Shown one piece after another: positions 7,781 through 9,881 of a stretch of 9,881 nucleotides of DNA. Source of the DNA: Fidelibacterota bacterium (lineage in GTDB: Bacteria > Fidelibacterota > Marinisomatia > SCGC-AAA003-L08 > D37C17); the NCBI GenBank assembly GCA_002711465.1, contig PARL01000008.1:49052-58932 (forward strand), read 5' to 3'. Each line of letters starts with the position of its first letter. Positions within the stretch are counted from its first letter, which is position 1. Below the pieces are notes generated by a model that was not told where the DNA came from, did not search any database, and saw only the letters and a program-made list of their open reading frames with translations. The position numbers and the translations under genes are program-made.

Positions 7781-8460
7781 AATGTATATCCTTCTTTAGC
7801 AATAATAATAACAAATTCACCTTTTGGATTCTTCAAAGAAAAAAAATCAATAGATTCTTGAACTAAACCAATAAAACTTTCTTCATAAACTTTAGTCATT
7901 TCTCTATGTATACTCACAACTCTTTGCGAACCTAAATAATCTCTTATATCTGCTAATGTTTTAATTATTCTCTTAGGTGATTCAAATATAATAACTGAAC
8001 AAGGAATTGATTTTAAAAATTCAAATTTTGTTTTTCTTCCTTTCTTTTTTGGAAGAAAACCTTCAAAATAAAAAGAGTCAGAAGGTAAACCACTAATAGA
8101 TAGTGCGGATATTAATGAACTGGCACCTGGAACAGTAAAAACATTAACTTTATTTTTCCTGCAATGGTTAACTAGTAAATATCCAGGATCACTTATACAT
8201 GGTGTTCCTGCATCAGAAACAAGAGCAACATCATTACCTTTTTTTAAAATCTTATGAATTTTATCAATTTGTTTTTTTTCATTAAAATTATTGTATACAA
8301 TAAGTTTATTTTCAATATCAAATTTATTTAAAAATTTTTTAGTAACTCTAGTGTCCTCAACTGCTATAAAATCTACATTTTCAAGAATTATTTTTGATCT
8401 AATAGTTGTGTCATCGAGATTCCCAATAGGAGTTGCGACAATATATAAATTACCATTCAC
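7777..8460 (-). CDS. rsmI: 16S rRNA (cytidine(1402)-2'-O)-methyltransferase RsmI
   Basis: RsmI adds the 2'-O-methyl group to C1402 in the ribosomal decoding centre, using S-adenosylmethionine. The tetrapyrrole-methylase-type fold is shown by VATPIGNLDD (8-17), VEDTR (34-38), SDAGTPCISDPG (82-93), PGASS (111-115), FEGFLPKK (132-139), ESPKR (160-164) and GEFVIII (214-220). At 227 residues it stops soon after the catalytic domain and lacks the extra C-terminal segment of the 286-residue E. coli enzyme; I believe short forms also occur in FCB bacteria. The start is GTG at 8458-8460, sharing one base with the lat stop (TAGTG). No Shine-Dalgarno is visible before it, so initiation probably follows termination of lat. 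Confidence 0.96.
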   Translation of the reverse strand: MNGNLYIVATPIGNLDDTTIRSKIILENVDFIAVEDTRVTKKFLNKFDIENKLIVYNNFNEKKQIDKIHKILKKGNDVALVSDAGTPCISDPGYLLVNHCRKNKVNVFTVPGASSLISALSISGLPSDSFYFEGFLPKKKGRKTKFEFLKSIPCSVIIFESPKRIIKTLADIRDYLGSQRVVSIHREMTKVYEESFIGLVQESIDFFSLKNPKGEFVIIIAKEGYTL

Positions 8461-9812
8461 TATTTTAAAATATTTTTAATAGACTTTTCTAAAGAATCAA
8501 TAGCAAAATCAATTTCTTGTTCGCTTACAGTTAAATGAGGTCTAAACCTTATACTTTTAATACCACAGCCCAAGATTATTAAATTATTTTTATATGCCTC
8601 TTGAGTTAGCAAATCTCTTTCATCTGAAGATGGTAAATCAAACGAGCAAAATAATCCAGATCCTCTAGAATTAATAACAAATGCGGGAAATTGATCCTCT
8701 AATTTATGTAATTTTTTAAGTAAATAATTACCCATCTTTGCAGCGTTCTCTAATAAGTCAAACTCTTCAATTGTTTCTAGAATTATTTTAAATCTAATCA
8801 TATCTGTTAAATTGCCGCCAAAAGTAGAATTTATTCTACTAGATCTCTTAAAAACATTATTTTTAACTTCAAGAACTCTATCTCCTGCAAGAATTCCACA
8901 TACTTGTGATTTTTTTCCAAAAGATATAATATCTGGTAGAGGAGCTTTTTCAATAGTTTTATCGCATGGACATAACGATGGTGTAAAATGTTGATGTGCC
9001 CACATTTTACCTGTAATTCCAACTCCAGTTTGAACTTCATCATAGATTAATAAAAATTCATGTTCATCTGCAAGTGATCTTAATTTTTCAAAAAATCGGC
9101 ATCTAAAATGATTGTCGCCTCCTTCACCTTGAATTGGCTCAATAATTAATCCAGCTATATCATTTGGGTTAGATTTAATAGCTTCAATAATCTGTGATAT
9201 TGCTAATTCCTCTTTTTTCTTGACATCATTTAATATCTCTGAATTTGTAGGAAAACTCAAATAAGGATTTTCAATTCTTGGCCAATCAAACTTTGGAAAA
9301 TATTTTGTTTTGATTGGATCAGTATTAGTTAAAGAAAGCGTATAACCAGTTCTTCCATGAAATGCTTCTTTAAAATGAATAATTTGGTTTCCTTTATTAG
9401 TTATTCCTTTTTCTAAATTCTTTCTATATTTCCAATCAAATGCAACTTTAAGTGCATTTTCTACGGCTAATCCACCTCCTTCAATAAAAAAAGTATTTTT
9501 TAAATACGCTGGGATAGCAATTTTATCAAATACATTTAAAAAATCAGCGTATTCAGTTGTATAAATATCTGATAATGTTGGCTTAAATAAAGATACATTT
9601 GCAAGCAAATCTTTGTTTTTCAGTATGTTTTGGTGATTGTATCCAATACATCCAGAAGCATACATTGAAAACATATCTAAAAATTTTTCACCATTTCTTT
9701 TATCAACAATCCATGAATCATGACTTTCTTTTAAATCTAATATTGGTTCAAATCCATCTGCTAAAATATTTCTATCTAATAATTCTCTAACTTCTGTTGC
9801 TTTAATTGTCAT
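8460..9812 (-). CDS. lat: L-lysine 6-transaminase (lysine epsilon-aminotransferase), PLP-dependent
   Basis: LAT transfers the epsilon-amino group of L-lysine to 2-oxoglutarate, giving glutamate and 2-aminoadipate 6-semialdehyde, which cyclises to piperideine-6-carboxylate. The 450-residue product is a class III aminotransferase. It has EGGGLAVENALK (111-122), FHGRTGYTLSLTNTDP (151-166), EPIQGEGGD (225-233), the PLP-phenol aspartate Asp258 in YDEVQTG, and the LAT hallmark SFGKKSQVCG (297-306) with Schiff-base Lys300. Glu230 of GEGG aligns with what I recall as the gating Glu243 of M. tuberculosis LAT. These motifs favour LAT over ornithine or GABA transaminases. Compared with my memory of that enzyme, there is an insertion with a Cys-Pro-Cys between WAHQH and PDIISFGKK. 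AAGGA lies 6 bases before the ATG, and the gene follows an ALDH7-type dehydrogenase by 9 bases. Confidence 0.93.
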   Translation of the reverse strand: MTIKATEVRELLDRNILADGFEPILDLKESHDSWIVDKRNGEKFLDMFSMYASGCIGYNHQNILKNKDLLANVSLFKPTLSDIYTTEYADFLNVFDKIAIPAYLKNTFFIEGGGLAVENALKVAFDWKYRKNLEKGITNKGNQIIHFKEAFHGRTGYTLSLTNTDPIKTKYFPKFDWPRIENPYLSFPTNSEILNDVKKKEELAISQIIEAIKSNPNDIAGLIIEPIQGEGGDNHFRCRFFEKLRSLADEHEFLLIYDEVQTGVGITGKMWAHQHFTPSLCPCDKTIEKAPLPDIISFGKKSQVCGILAGDRVLEVKNNVFKRSSRINSTFGGNLTDMIRFKIILETIEEFDLLENAAKMGNYLLKKLHKLEDQFPAFVINSRGSGLFCSFDLPSSDERDLLTQEAYKNNLIILGCGIKSIRFRPHLTVSEQEIDFAIDSLEKSIKNILK

Positions 9813-9821
9813 TTTTATTCC

Positions 9822-9881
9822 TTATAAATCAAATTTAATACCCTGTGCTAAAGGTAATTCTTTACTCCAGTTAATTGTATT
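9822..9881 (-). CDS. C-terminal end of an ALDH7/antiquitin-type aldehyde dehydrogenase (probable 2-aminoadipate semialdehyde dehydrogenase)
   Basis: Only the last 19 codons and the TAA stop (9822-9824) are in the window, continuing beyond the right edge. The reading is NTINWSKELPLAQGIKFDL. It is close to the C-terminus of human ALDH7A1/antiquitin as I remember it (INYSKDLPLAQGIKF), a signature of that subfamily. ALDH7 enzymes oxidise 2-aminoadipate semialdehyde, in equilibrium with piperideine-6-carboxylate, to 2-aminoadipate with NAD(P)+. That is the step directly after LAT, which starts 9 bases downstream, so context and sequence agree. The fragment is short, so family assignment is good but not certain and substrate assignment rests on the neighbour. 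Confidence 0.8.
   Translation of the reverse strand, partial: NTINWSKELPLAQGIKFDL

Noticed and set aside
8831..9043. Minus-strand ORF of 70 codons inside lat
   Set aside because: It lies wholly within lat in another frame, has no recognisable motifs, and lat is well supported by family motifs throughout.
8460..9812. Annotation of lat as ornithine, acetylornithine or GABA aminotransferase
   Set aside because: The SFGKKSQVCG motif around the PLP lysine, Lys300 at the LAT position, and the adjacent ALDH7-type gene all point to lysine 6-transaminase.

Overview
This is a strongly AT-rich stretch of ordinary bacterial chromosome. Every gene lies on the minus strand, and genes are packed with overlaps or gaps of a few bases. 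I see no mobile elements, CRISPR arrays, phage genes or repeats. The PheS sequence style (FHQIEGLYVDKNVSF), the short RsmI and the long periplasmic S41 protease suggest the FCB superphylum. A small marine lineage such as Marinimicrobia (SAR406) or a Bacteroidetes relative is plausible, but this is inferred from memory of family sequences, not from a search.

In transcription order (high to low coordinates), the window opens with the last codons of an ALDH7/antiquitin-type aldehyde dehydrogenase, followed by lat (L-lysine 6-transaminase). Together they would convert lysine to 2-aminoadipate. Next, chained by 1- and 4-base overlaps, come rsmI (16S rRNA C1402 2'-O-methyltransferase), tmk (thymidylate kinase) and an exported S41 C-terminal processing protease. 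A tRNA-Val(GAC) gene starts 3 bases after the protease stop codon.

After a spacer of about 96 bases, the only sizeable non-coding stretch, comes the classic translation cluster infC-rpmI-rplT-pheS-pheT (IF3, L35, L20, both PheRS subunits). It is followed by zapA (cell-division Z-ring factor) and the 5' part of folD (one-carbon folate enzyme), which runs off the window.

The most notable point is infC. Its conserved N-terminus extends upstream of any ATG, GTG or TTG, and the only well-placed initiator behind a strong Shine-Dalgarno sequence is AUA. This parallels the AUU start by which E. coli infC is autoregulated. Otherwise the region is housekeeping, and I did not find a convincing undescribed system. 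Secondary points are the lysine-degradation pair leading into the cluster, a Cys-containing insertion near the PLP lysine of LAT, an unassigned C-terminal region on the protease, and an uneven use of Shine-Dalgarno sites.
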